64,000 nt of DNA, taken from NCBI GenBank assembly GCA_036245525.1, contig BTPG01000005.1, positions 128,368,785 to 128,432,784 of the forward strand, written 5' to 3'. The notes below the pieces were generated by a model. It was not told the origin of the DNA. It did not search any database and worked only from the letters and a program-made list of their open reading frames with translations. The first letter of the stretch is position 1, and each line of letters opens with the position of its first letter. Source of the stretch: Semisulcospira habei. Taxonomy: Eukaryota; Mollusca; Gastropoda; Semisulcospiridae. Of this stretch, positions 9,634-19,129 are shown piece by piece. Position numbers and translations under genes: made by a program.

Positions 9634-10545
9634 TTCTTCTCTGACAAATGCCCTCTTTGGTGCAGGCTCATACAGATAATATATTGTTGCATTAGCTGAA
9701 GGAACTATTTTTTTTATATTATGAACAGATGTAGACCAAATTGGATCAGTTGCCCTACGTCTAACGTCATTTTCAGCTTCACCTGGTTGATACAAATATC
9801 TCACCTGTTTTGTAAACAAGCTAGTGTCTGGAGGTGTTGTTGTTGTTTTTATTTCTGACGGTATTGTTTTCAATTTAATAGAATCAACAGGTTTAGGGTG
9901 ACCCTCATTATTCATTGCTTTTATTACAGACGGTAATCTTTTAACCCACTCAGTGTTACGTGTGTCATGCATGAGTTCCTTAGAATACTGATAGCTAAAA
10001 AGTCTCTCCGATAATTGCTTGTTAAAGTTTTCTACAATAGCCTGTGATCTATGCAAGCCTGGTATGCCTCGCCGCACTAGCACTCCATGCTTTGCAAATA
10101 ACTGATTAACAGCGCCTTTAAATTCACTCCCATCATCAACCTGCACAAGCCTAGGGTATTTTAAAGGACCTCGACTATATATTTTTGATAATGCAGTGGC
10201 CACTGTTACAGCTTTTTTGTCAGTTATGGGTTCTGCATCCTTATACCTTGAAGCTATGTCAACAACAGTTAATGCATACTTGTATCGTTTCTTTTTTATT
10301 GTGTCATGCGGAAGAAACAGGAGGTCCATTTGGTGTGTGTCATTAGGGATAGTGTTTTCAAAATGAGGCCTTGTTATTTTTCTTGGAGCAGGAAGATATA
10401 TTTGCCAAATTGCCTGTTTTTTGAGCCACTGTTTTATTTGGTTGACATCTCCACCCACAGCAGCATGTAATTTTTCTACTGCAGTATTCCCTTTCCAGTA
10501 GCCAATTGGGGAGTAATATATTTTTGATAGTTTAGCGTCTGCCAT
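9595..10545 (-). CDS. Retrovirus-type (rve) DDE integrase of Maverick
   Basis: The ATG at 10,545 gives 316 residues; a TTG at 10,557 is also in frame but inside the A-rich string. Numbered from that TTG (subtract 4 for the ATG), the catalytic triad reads D78 (HQMDLL), D141 (VDDGSEF) and E176 (AIVENF), a D,D,34,E spacing typical of the rve superfamily. A C-terminal basic region with a LYQPGEAENDVRRR segment resembles the chromo/SH3-like tail of Maverick integrases; C. elegans F54H12.3 is a related family member. No break is seen. It would insert the linear element into the host chromosome. It converges on the polymerase (39-bp overlap), and its start overlaps the end of the next minus-strand gene by 14 bp. 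Confidence 0.92.
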   Translation of the reverse strand: MADAKLSKIYYSPIGYWKGNTAVEKLHAAVGGDVNQIKQWLKKQAIWQIYLPAPRKITRPHFENTIPNDTHQMDLLFLPHDTIKKKRYKYALTVVDIASRYKDAEPITDKKAVTVATALSKIYSRGPLKYPRLVQVDDGSEFKGAVNQLFAKHGVLVRRGIPGLHRSQAIVENFNKQLSERLFSYQYSKELMHDTRNTEWVKRLPSVIKAMNNEGHPKPVDSIKLKTIPSEIKTTTTPPDTSLFTKQVRYLYQPGEAENDVRRRATDPIWSTSVHNIKKIVPSANATIYYLYEPAPKRAFVREELQIIPTDTVTHF

Positions 10546-10963
10546 TTTTTTTAGCAATATAAACTCCTGTAAAATATACTAATGTCATTCCTACTAAAAC
10601 AAATATTATTTCTCCATTTCTTTGTTCTAGGCTTGGTTGGTAGTAGTCACTAAGTTTTGGTTGTGGAATAGATATGTCTTCACCAGTAACAAGATAGTAT
10701 TCTTTGATCGCGTCATCGACGTTTGAAAATGTATGCTGTGCGTGACCCTCAAGTTTTAGTTTTTCATTAATAAAATCCAGTTTTTCTATTCTTTGCTTCT
10801 CGTAATCTTGTTGAGCTTGAGCTAGTTTTTCAGATGCCTCATTGTGTCGCTTCATTTCTTCTGCTGATTCTTCTTTACTAACTTTTGAAAAGAAATAGTT
10901 TGATCCACTAAAAGCTAATGCGTTAATAACTGCACCACCAATCATGACAGCTATAGTTGCCAT
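10532..10963 (-). CDS. Small two-helix membrane protein of Maverick
   Basis: The protein has 143 residues from the ATG at 10,963. A hydrophobic N-terminal segment (about 4-25, IAVMIGGAVINALAFSG) is followed by a charged likely coiled coil (about 28-75), a polar middle, and a C-terminal membrane segment (about 118-137, IIFVLVGMTLVYFTGVYIA) with a basic end. The 14-bp overlap with the integrase suggests co-expression on the minus strand. Function is unknown; virion membrane or assembly roles are possible. Confidence 0.65.
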   Translation of the reverse strand: MATIAVMIGGAVINALAFSGSNYFFSKVSKEESAEEMKRHNEASEKLAQAQQDYEKQRIEKLDFINEKLKLEGHAQHTFSNVDDAIKEYYLVTGEDISIPQPKLSDYYQPSLEQRNGEIIFVLVGMTLVYFTGVYIAKKNGRR

Positions 10964-10971
10964 ATTTTTAT

Positions 10972-11202
10972 TTACATAGAAATATTTTCTGGAATAATTC
11001 CTTGCTTGACTAGAAAATCTTTTGTTGCAATCGATGCTGTTATAACAACTACTAGTTTAGCACTGTCTTCAAAGTCTAATTTACTAAGGTCTGCTGATTT
11101 CATTTTGAGTAGACTTTTTCCCAACATAGAATATGCTACTGCTAGTCCACTTATTACAGCAGAGTGATAGACAAGGTTCATTAAGTTCTTTGTGTCGCTC
11201 AT
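10972..11202 (-). CDS. Very small membrane protein of Maverick
   Basis: The protein has 76 residues from the ATG at 11,202. Two hydrophobic stretches are visible, at about 12-32 (SAVISGLAVAYSMLGKSLL) and about 48-58 (LVVVITASIA). It lies 8 bp from the neighbouring small membrane gene on the same strand. The start follows TATAAGAAAATG, in keeping with the start-codon signature of the element. I do not recognise a family. Confidence 0.5.
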   Translation of the reverse strand: MSDTKNLMNLVYHSAVISGLAVAYSMLGKSLLKMKSADLSKLDFEDSAKLVVVITASIATKDFLVKQGIIPENISM

Positions 11203-11238
11203 TTTCTTATACCATAAAAATTAAAATAATAAATTTAT

Positions 11239-11703
11239 TTACTGCATATAAAATGGGTCAACGGCTTTGGGTGTTACTGGTAATGTGGCGACTTCTGGTT
11301 TTGTTTTTGGAGTGTCTGATTTTTTGGTCACTGTACGAGTCTGTGGTTTGTATTTTTTATATAATTGATAACCTACGTAACCAAATCCGACAACAAATCC
11401 GGCAACTATATATTTTGTTGATTGAGGGCTGGGGTCAGGGTCAGACTTAGTTGTTTGTCTCTCACTTTGATGAGGGTGTGACGGTAGTGACACTGGTCCT
11501 GACGGTCCTAAAGGTGCTGACGCCTGGTCAGTCACATGAGCCTTTTCTGTTTGAGCTTGAAGCTGTAATTTTTTTTGTCTGTTATATTCAGCTAATCTTT
11601 TACCAGCCTCAACCCTGCCTGGACTTTTAGCCTTAGTCACAGTTTGAACCTGCGTCAAGACTGGACTGTGGTTCGGTTGTGGAGTCGTCTGGGTTTCGTC
11701 CAT
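11239..11703 (-). CDS. Maverick protein with one membrane segment and Pro/Gln-rich arms
   Basis: The protein has 154 residues from the ATG at 11,703. The N-terminal 90 residues are polar, rich in Thr, Gln, Pro and Ser, with basic patches. One membrane segment lies at about 98-115 (YIVAGFVVGFGYVGYQLY), followed by a basic stretch (KKYKP) and a Thr/Lys/Pro-rich tail. Basic, flexible proteins with one hydrophobic stretch occur among core or pX-like proteins of the group; that comparison is only suggestive. Its 5' part overlaps the upstream gene by 71 bp in another frame. Confidence 0.55.
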   Translation of the reverse strand: MDETQTTPQPNHSPVLTQVQTVTKAKSPGRVEAGKRLAEYNRQKKLQLQAQTEKAHVTDQASAPLGPSGPVSLPSHPHQSERQTTKSDPDPSPQSTKYIVAGFVVGFGYVGYQLYKKYKPQTRTVTKKSDTPKTKPEVATLPVTPKAVDPFYMQ

Positions 11704-12160
11704 TTTCTTCTGCAGTAAAATTTATTTTAGAAAAATCAATATGACTCCCAGTAACAAGAAGGGTTACTACAGGTGCAAGGTAATTTCCAAACTTGTAAAA
11801 CATGACACATGCTAATTTGCCAATTGAACTTGAAACAATAGGATTACTTTCAAGGTCGTGTGAAAGGTTTTCACTATCAACAGGTAGGAAGTGACTTACA
11901 GCTTTTGTATATAGGCAGACAAGAGATCGACTTAAATCACGAGTCATTAGTGAGGCAATGTGATTTTCATATTTAGAATGTAGTTTAATTAGCTCGTCAG
12001 AGCTTAGAGATTCAATATCCTCTATCATGTATTGTCTACCCAGATAAGTCTTTGATTTGCCCGATACAATCACAGACAAAAGACGCTGTTTTTTAAAGTC
12101 TAAGTCTTTGTTTTCTACAGCACAAATATCACTTAAAAGAAGTAATTCGTCTTGATTCAT
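11633..12160 (-). CDS. Rightmost Maverick ORF, function unknown
   Basis: The ATG at 12,160 gives 175 residues. The frame is open to 12,208 but the extra codons lie in a TATA-like tract. The N-terminal region is Leu-rich and helical (residues 1-100), a hydrophobic segment lies at about 113-137 (IGKLACVMFYKFGNYLAPVVTLLV), and the tail is acidic. The start is preceded by repeated TATAATATAATATAA on the coding strand. It overlaps the next gene by 71 bp. I do not recognise it. Confidence 0.55.
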   Translation of the reverse strand: MNQDELLLLSDICAVENKDLDFKKQRLLSVIVSGKSKTYLGRQYMIEDIESLSSDELIKLHSKYENHIASLMTRDLSRSLVCLYTKAVSHFLPVDSENLSHDLESNPIVSSSIGKLACVMFYKFGNYLAPVVTLLVTGSHIDFSKINFTAEENGRNPDDSTTEPQSSLDAGSNCD

Positions 12161-12185
12161 TTTATAATATAATATAATAATTTTG
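12161..12185 (-). promoter_or_regulatory. TATA-like tract upstream of the outermost Maverick gene
   Basis: On the minus strand the 25 bp before the ATG at 12,160 read as overlapping TATTATATTATATT units ending in ATAAAATG. It is the most TATA-like string in the element and lies upstream of the minus-strand run that ends with the integrase. Confidence 0.4.
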
Positions 12186-12208
12186 CTTAAAGAAGTAAAT
12201 GACAGCAT

Positions 12209-13283
12209 TAATAATTTAGGTTGGGTGGGGTATCTGCTTAATACTCGCGGGTTGGCAGTTGATAAAAAAATCGTTGCTTGAATGATTTCTGGAGTGGAAC
12301 TAAAATGGCTAGGCGATTAAGGTATTGGTGGTAAGTGCTGGAGTTCGTTTGTCTAAATACGGAGAGGATCAAATAAATTGATCGATTATTGATTAGGTGG
12401 GTTTCAACTGTCTACTTATCTATCTCTCACACAACTTCAATAACTGAAAGAGTGAATTTTTTTTTAACGCATTTATCAAACTGAACACCCCAAACCCCAC
12501 CCCTTTCAAGGTCAAGGTCAAAGGTCACAGCTCATGGTCGAAGGAAAGACTCATGACTACCTGTAAGACAAAAAATAAATGAGCAAACACACTAAACCTA
12601 GCTCACAGTGCAGGTAAACAGGGTGTTGCCACACAAAACATGCCAAAATGCCTATAAAACTGCATGCACAGCGATTTTTTGGCAAAATTTCAAATTTTTC
12701 ATGATTTTCTTACTTTTCCCTTCCAACTGCAACCATCCAAACTCAATGATCTGGTTACACTAAACCAGTTTCCAGTCTATGTCACATATGGCATGTGGTG
12801 CACCTGACAGGCCACAGACCACAGTGGTGTTTCTGTACTGTCCAGTCTCTTAGCCTTAGTCAGTCCCAGTCATCCCCTAATTGTTCAATTCCCTAAAAAA
12901 CACTACCGCCCACCAGCTGCACATTTGCCATGCACAAAATACAACAAACAAAAAAAAAACAGCACATGACCCGTCTCATTTCTTGGCTATGAAACTGGTT
13001 CCTTACCAACCCCACACCCAAGCACAGCTGAAATCAGCGTGCCCCTCAAATCACTACGTCAAAGGCAACTCAACATAGGCTCACAAATGTCCACTGGATA
13101 AGCTCAGGATGGTACGAATCAAAGCACCAAACATGTCTCCTCTCAGCTAACCACAAATTTCCAGCAAATTCCCACATTCAGCCCAACTGCAAATTTTCAA
13201 ACAAGGCAAAAATTATTTTTAAAAACACGGGGCCTCTTACTGCCTGAACTTCCCAATTTAAATGTATACCGTGACCTGAAATC
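12209..13283. other. Non-coding stretch between Maverick genes and the inverted repeat
   Basis: No supported gene is seen. The first 250-300 bp probably hold the right terminal region of the Maverick, but no terminal inverted repeat can be proved without the left end. The remainder contains AT-rich and CA-rich sequence with short direct repeats (AAGGTCAAGGTCAAAGGTCA near 12,508). Confidence 0.5.
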
Positions 13284-14885
13284 ATGGACCCGTGTCTGTT
13301 CAAGACATTTTCTAACTGGTAAGTGCCATAAGTAGGACAGCTAAATCAAGGTGCCCAACACTGAGGAACCAACTGAACTGCCGTACTACTTCGAGCATGG
13401 CGGCCGTACTATGCTTTTTCTCGTTTGTTATGTTTTTTTGTCATGTGCTGAACTGTTAAAAATAAATCGTTCAAACTGTTTTATTCAAGAGGCAGTAAGT
13501 CTAATGTTGATGGTGAAGTTGGTACACAATAAGCATTGTGTAGCAGTGGGGATTGCTGTCACAATCACTGCCAGGCTGTTCACACCATTGCATTATTCTA
13601 CACACTGACTTCACATGAATTGCAATAATATGCTACAGATCTGTAGCAATTTTTGAGCCGGTCGGCATCACTCCACTGTAATAAACAGCAAATACAGGCA
13701 AGCTGAGATGTGACACTAAATCTAGAGTGTTCCTCATTGTAAAATTGTCTTTTATTTCACAGAAAAACCAGCCGAGCTCTATGAATGGGCACCAACTCTT
13801 CATATGGGCTAAGCCTGCAAAGCAGCCAGCGTGGGCCAATTTTAAAGGTCGCAAAGAAAAGAAACGACAGGGCAAAAGATGTACAGCGATGGAGTTCGCT
13901 GAAGATGTGCCGGTGTAAGATGCAGAGGACACTGACAATACTTCTCTTGCTGAGCACAACGCTGATGTAGCAGACCTACAGGCTAGTATTGGGAGACTGA
14001 CTTTAGATTGGCAGCGGTTAGAGAGAGAAAACAGTGCCTTGGCAGCCGAGTTTTAAGACTGCAAAAAGACAATGCGGGGCTGCTGTCAGAAGTTTAGTGT
14101 CTTTCTAATGAGAACATAACTCTCAAAACAAACCTCGATGACCAGAACTTCAAAGAAGAAGCTTTCAAGAAAGATGATGATACTGTTAAATACTACATTG
14201 GCCTACCTAACTACCTCATGCTGCTGGCTATCCTGAATTTTATTTCCCCACACATCTCCAGCGGGCCAAGAGGTGTCAACACCAAGTTCCAAGAACTGCT
14301 GATAGTGCTGATGCGCCCGAGGTTGGCTTTGCCAGTTAGGCTTCTGGCTGATGTGTTCAAGAGTCAGACCATCCACCATTTCGCGCATTTTTTTTACAAA
14401 TGGGCAAATGTGATGCATGTCCGTCTCAGTCCACTGATCACATGGCCCTGGAGTTTGTCAGAAGCTTTGGGAGAAAGGTGACTGTAATTATTGATTGTTT
14501 TGAACTGTTTATTGAAACACCGTCCGGTCTGAAGCCTAGGTCACAATCGTTCTCCTCGTATAAGCATCATAACTATAAATACTTGGTTGGCATCACACCT
14601 CAAGGTGTTGTGTGTTTTATCACAAATGGCTGCGGTGTAGTGACAAACATGTCACTGAGAACAAAGATTTCCTTGACAAAGTTTTACCTGGTGACCTTGT
14701 GTTAGCAGACCATGGGTTTAACATTTATATGAAAGTGTAGGTCTGATGTGTGCCGAAGGGAAGATCCCAGCATTCACAAAGTGTAAAAAGCAGCTGTCGG
14801 TGTATGTCGAGTCCACTCGAAAGATCGCACATGTTAGAGTTCATGTTGAACGTGTCATTGGCAATGTGATCCAGAATACTTGACT
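13284..14885 (+). pseudogene. THAP + DDE_Tnp_4 transposase remnant, copy A
   Basis: The end of a THAP domain is readable at 13,284-13,325 (WTRVCSRHF), ending at a strong splice donor (CTG/GTAAGT). A polypyrimidine acceptor ending at 13,762 starts the second exon. That exon has a leucine-rich coiled coil (about 13,940-14,160), then the DDE core: VIIDCFE near 14,483, LADHGF near 14,703 and HVERVIG near 14,842. A TAA near 13,917, a second stop near 14,055 and several frameshifts break the frame. The TAA is shared with copy B. Confidence 0.75.
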
Positions 14886-16009
14886 CGACCATTCCTGTTA
14901 CATTCTTAAATGTAGCAGAGGGTGATACTGTTACAACTTTGGACAAGGTCCTTGCCATCTGCTGTGCTCTAGTAAATAGGTGTCCTTCAGTTGTGCCATT
15001 TTACTAAAACCGGAGATTTGAGTCCCAGTATGTTAAACCCTCGGTTAGCTAACACAATGTTGCCAGACAACAGTTTGTCAAGGAACATACCAATTAAAGG
15101 TCACAGGGGATCATTAATTTTTTTCCTCTTAAATCCTATATGCAGCTTCCATCCCAAACCTGGTACAGAGATATCTGATGGTAAGAGCTTCCTATGCTTG
15201 CTAACGTGGATGACCTCTTGGAAAGGTCAGGGGTCACAAGAGATCAGCAAATCATGTGAAAATGTCTTTTTTTTAAAGAATTTTAGGTGGGTTTTTTTGC
15301 ACGATTTTTGCAAAACTGTTCAACCAAATTTGGCAAAAAGGTAGCTGATGATAAGTCCTTTCTATGCATACCTTATGTTAGAAAACCTAGTCAAGGTCAC
15401 AAAGTCATTAATTATGTGGATTGGGTGCACGTAAGCATTAAGGCCTTTGCCATTCTTGTTATATAATAAAGATGCATTTTAGAAGATGGTATTATCATTC
15501 ATGTGTGTGGGTGTGTGTGATGCATGTCCAATTTCAAATGTGTTTTGTGTCATACTCAGAACCCAAATCAAAGTGTATCAAATTTTGAACCTTGACAGTA
15601 AAAGAATAGTAACTGATGTAGCAGGCACCGTGGAAAGCACAAAACTAATCAGGTACTATCCTTCACTGTCGTGGTTGTACTGTAGTGTGCCATAAATGAG
15701 TTCATCATTTCAACTTCCCATTTGATGAAAACATATGCCGGCATGCATACCAATAAGTCTATAATCTAATATCACTTCAAACTTACTTCTACTGCACTAG
15801 AAATAACACGACGAAAACAAATACCTAATTCAAACATAAAATTGTTGGGCAAATTTATTATGCACATGTATACATGTATAACAACTGCAATCACTTTCAC
15901 AGAGTAACCGCTTTGTGTTCGCAGCCATCAGTAATCTTTACAGTACTGGTGGCTATACAAACAAGGGGGTTACTAATTGTACAATGTGTAATACCAGTAA
16001 CAGGTAATT

Positions 16010-16225
16010 AACCCATTTAGTCCTGCCACACTACACCAGGAGATGGATCAATCATCATGATTCAAGTGTAGTGCCAGATTAGAGTGCCACCTGATGGTAC
16101 CAAGCTCACTTAGCAATACCATTGAATTATCATGGTCAATCCATCTCCTGCAACTGGTACAGACAGGTCTTAGGTGACACCTCCTAAGTTGGGGAAATGC
16201 AGCCTTGGGGTTAAATGGGTTCAGC
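16010..16225. repeat. Imperfect palindromic MITE-like unit within copy A
   Basis: The unit begins TTAACCCATTTAGTCC and ends near GGTTAAATGGGTTCA. Its core is an imperfect hairpin in which GGAGATGGATCAATCATCATG pairs with CATGGTCAATCCATCTCC. The equivalent unit is present in copy B at about 23,375-23,590, so it predates the separation of the copies. The TTAA ends and the hairpin core resemble the TTAA-flanked elements elsewhere in the window. Confidence 0.5.
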
Positions 16226-16310
16226 TGCATGCAAGCTGACTGAGTGACAGTAGCATGACTTCAGTTCTGATTTCACTTCATCTTCAGGCGAGATTTGCCT
16301 TTCAGTCGAA

Positions 16311-16687
16311 TTGATTGTACATTGCTTAACGTCCCGACAGCAACAAGGCTTTCTCAGGACGTGCCTGCACTGCTTGTGAAAAAAAATAAACAGAACATTG
16401 AATGTATGTCGCCAGCCGGTCAAATACATTAAATAAACCTAACACATGGGGCCTAAATAAAGCTAAGACCATTAAGCAACACACATCCAATATCAAGAGC
16501 TACAGGCAGTGCAGACAGTAGGGAGAGTTTTAAAAAGGCAAATACAGGTGAATGGACAAAGGGTAGACAGAAACACATGCCCCAGAATAGAGAGAAAAAC
16601 CCACCCTGTGGGGCTGACCAGGGTGACCCTGGGAACTAAAAAATACCTAACCCCACCCAAGTCCCCCAAGGCAGACCCGGGTGGGGA
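16311..16687 (+). mobile_element. SINE-like dispersed element, copy 1
   Basis: This 377-bp unit starts TTGATTGTACATTGC and ends near GGGTGGGGAC. It is flanked by a 13-bp duplication (CCTTTCAGTCGAA at 16,298-16,310 and 16,688-16,700). The opposite arm of the inverted repeat has the uninterrupted site near 23,292-23,306, which fixes both ends. No RT or transposase frame is present, and I see no convincing Pol III A/B boxes. The duplication length fits LINE-mediated insertion. Confidence 0.8.
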
Positions 16688-17950
16688 CCTTTCAGTCGAA
16701 ATTCAGGAAGCTGGCGACAGTCAGGGCAGCACCAACGTCCCTTCTGTGTAGTTGTGATGCCCACACAAAAAATGAAACCACTGCAAATATTGCAGTTCTC
16801 ATTGTCACAAGCAACCACTGATGTCATCTTCCTCCTATCCATGGTTACAATAGCAGTAGAGTGATCTGCCAATAGCTTCAGTGTTGGTCTTGCTGGGGGA
16901 AGTCTGAAGTGGTTGTTGGCGGGGTTGAGAGAAACTGTGAGCGACAACCTCGGGCAGAACAGCTACTCTATTCTAAAGAAATGTTCCATTTTTGGCAGCA
17001 TCTCGTCCCACCTTTCTGCATCTGGAAACACCCTCTCTATGAAAATGTCCTTGGGTGTCCACACGATAAAATCACAGTACTCTGCCTCTGTCCGGCCATA
17101 CATGTACAGTGTGCAGTAATGATGTTGTCATCCGGTTCTGTGTTCACCCATGGTCTCAGCAGCTTGTCTGTCAGGGACTGGGCGGAATGGTATACCCGTA
17201 AAACAGACAGGTAAATATAAATAAATGAATAAACCAACAAATAGTGGAAGCAGATCACACTGATCTATGTAAACAACACAATAATAATGCAGCAGTGCAT
17301 GTCTACAAAATCAAGAGCGACTGTGTGAGATACTCGGGATCATTCGCACATGTACATACGTGTATGCATGCTTTCATCTACATCAAACACTGTACATCAC
17401 TTCAAAGCCCTATCAAAACTGAAAGTTAAAGTAGTTTCCTTGCTTGCCATGTTACGCCATCAACCACTGAAAACCCCCACACAAAACGGTCTTACCACGT
17501 GGTCTCCAGTTGAATGCTCTTTCTCTTAAAACTAAAAGTGTTGATCAAAATAGCCGCTTCATTCTCACCTGCGCTGTGATGACAGTGTTCTGGCAGCCTT
17601 GTGGGTCTGGATGGGGCGCCGTACCCAGCCAGCAGTCAGCTGGTTGTGAGCCCCCAAGCTCTTCAGTGTCTGCTTTAAACTTTTCCCCTCATGTAGAAGT
17701 TTGTTCTGTGTACAAGGTACTCGCTGATATCTGCTTGCTCGATGTTTGGTAAACACTTCGCTTCGTCCGACCACTCAGTGTGCTGGTACGGATCTACGCC
17801 CCCACCGCGCTCAATTTTTGCAGATACAGAGTTTTACTTAAACTGTCTAGTTTGTCTACATACTTTTCAAAATTTCTTTTGACATCTTTGCCATGAAAAC
17901 AGGAAAACAACTGAGAAGAAATGCACGCGCTCGCTCAGTACAGAAAGTGT
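16636..17950 (-). pseudogene. SWIM / YqaJ / PHD partner-protein remnant, copy A
   Basis: Read on the minus strand from about 17,900. A SWIM-like segment (RPWVNTEPD, then AHCTCMAG) near 17,160-17,090 runs straight into a YqaJ-type segment (WTPKDIFIERVFPD), with the usual YqaJ middle missing. A PHD-like zinc-finger tail follows (ACDNENCN, GRWCCPDC) near 16,815-16,740. The same internal deletion is present in copy B. Small frameshifts make it non-functional. The SINE-like element sits just after the PHD tail. Confidence 0.65.
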
Positions 17951-18029
17951 TGGTTGCCCTCCACGCCTCTTTGTGTGTCACGTGATACGCACAAACAGGC
18001 CGAAAGGTACGCAATCGGCAGACCTGATA

Positions 18030-18280
18030 AGCGGGGTAAACTGATTATTATTATTATTATTATTAACACATACTAACAAATATTACAAATATTAATATTA
18101 TCTCCAAAAATTATTGATATTATTATTATTATATCACGATCATCATGATCACCGAAGACTGACGGTATTTCAGGGTTCACGATGGCTCATAAGGGTTCAG
18201 AGATGACATGGTAATGTTCTGGTCTGTGATTTTGGACCTTATGGTCAGAGGCCGTGAGGTCCAAAATCACAAGACCAGAA
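18030..18280. repeat. ATT-rich tract and short hairpin
   Basis: An (ATT)n tract lies at about 18,046-18,064 and again near 18,118-18,132. At 18,218-18,280 a hairpin has arms of 22-23 bp (TCTGGTCTGTGATTTTGGACC against GGTCCAAAATCACAAGACCAGA) with one base indel. No gene is supported. Confidence 0.5.
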
Positions 18281-18805
18281 AGACACTCTTGTTTAGTTAC
18301 GACAGCGACTGGTTGAAAATTGACTCTCACAAAATCAGTCCCTGTGTGTACACCGGCGACAACCCCAACGATTCGTACACTGGTGACACTTTTCAAATTT
18401 TCCTTGGCTACATGATTCTCACACTGAATCACCCTTCCTGCTTTCTACCTCTGCGGTACAGTTTGTTTTGTATTTCGCGCCTGCCAGTCTTACCCACTGT
18501 GGCTGGCCAAGACCGCATGCATAATATATATCCGGGGTCGTTGTGACACCAACTACTATACCGAGACACAGGCATCTGGCCGGTCGTTTTCAGTTGACAC
18601 CAAATGCGACTCGTAGCCGGAGTGGCAGTTGTCAAAATGACCCCGAATGCATGTGGCCATGGTAGAGAAACTGCTGTATAGGTTCAATGCAATCAGGAGA
18701 ATCAATAATTGCTGAAAGGGGTTAAACACACCTCTTACCTCATTTGTCTGTTTTGTGCGCGGCAGTGCGTATGGCCTCTCCAACAAGGAAGAGAAGGAAG
18801 CATAT

Positions 18806-19110
18806 AATTATGGGAACATGCGAGTACTTACCATGGAAGTATGAAGCACTGTTCTCGATTTGACCGAGAACTGAAGCAGGAACAGTTGTGTCAAATGAAG
18901 AAGAGGTCACGCATGCGCACTGGTTCACACTTTAGAGAGTTTGCACACTAATGTTATAATAAACCAATAATATAATTTAAACTCAGTGGGAGGGCTCTTG
19001 CTGTAAGACAAAGGGTGGGATTTGACACAACTGTTCCTGCTTCAGTTCTCGGTCAAATCGAGAACAGTGCTTCATACTTCCATGGTAAGTACTCGCATGT
19101 TCCCATAATT
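18806..19110. repeat. Perfect 91-bp inverted repeat
   Basis: Bases 18,806-18,896 are the exact reverse complement of 19,020-19,110, with a 123-bp spacer. The arms contain CATGGTAAGTACTCG and its complement. They lie at the 3' side of the DIRS-like element, where such elements carry complementary terminal and internal regions, so they may belong to its termini; a late inverted duplication or an assembly fold-back are alternatives. Confidence 0.8.
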
Positions 19111-19129
19111 TAACCTTAAACTGGCGGAA

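Larger units (their letters stand above)
1..12160. mobile_element. Maverick/Polinton (adintovirus-like) endogenous element, left end outside window
   Basis: The block has eleven complete open frames plus one cut by the window edge. It combines a protein-primed family B polymerase, a DDE integrase, a packaging ATPase and capsid-like proteins, which is the defining Maverick/adintovirus set. Genes are packed with gaps mostly under 30 bp or with short overlaps, have no introns, and show no stop codon or frameshift in the hallmark genes, so the copy looks young. Composition is clearly more AT-rich than the flank. Terminal inverted repeats cannot be tested because the left end is missing; the right end must lie beyond the last gene, somewhere in about 12,160-12,500. 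An adenain-like cysteine protease, usual in the group, was not seen and may lie to the left. Confidence 0.85.
13284..18029. mobile_element. ISL2EU-like DNA transposon copy A (left arm of the large inverted repeat, outer end missing)
   Basis: This segment is the inverted counterpart of copy B at 21,987-26,652. Its inner end has a slightly decayed terminal repeat, TCGGCAGACCTGATA at 18,015-18,029 (one C lost). Homology starts abruptly at 13,284 inside the THAP exon, so the outer terminus and the first part of the transposase are missing. It carries a plus-strand THAP/DDE_Tnp_4 transposase remnant and a minus-strand SWIM/YqaJ/PHD remnant, plus a SINE-like insertion at 16,311. The family name follows Repbase usage for elements that pair a THAP-DDE transposase with a YqaJ nuclease. 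Confidence 0.8.

Noticed and set aside
1..12160. Bacterial phage or plasmid origin for the left block
   Set aside because: The gene set (PolB with rve integrase, A32-like ATPase, jelly-roll-type capsid) is that of eukaryotic Mavericks, and no Shine-Dalgarno pattern is present.
16311..16687. tRNA-derived SINE with A and B boxes
   Set aside because: No convincing Pol III boxes could be read on either strand, so only a SINE-like label is used.
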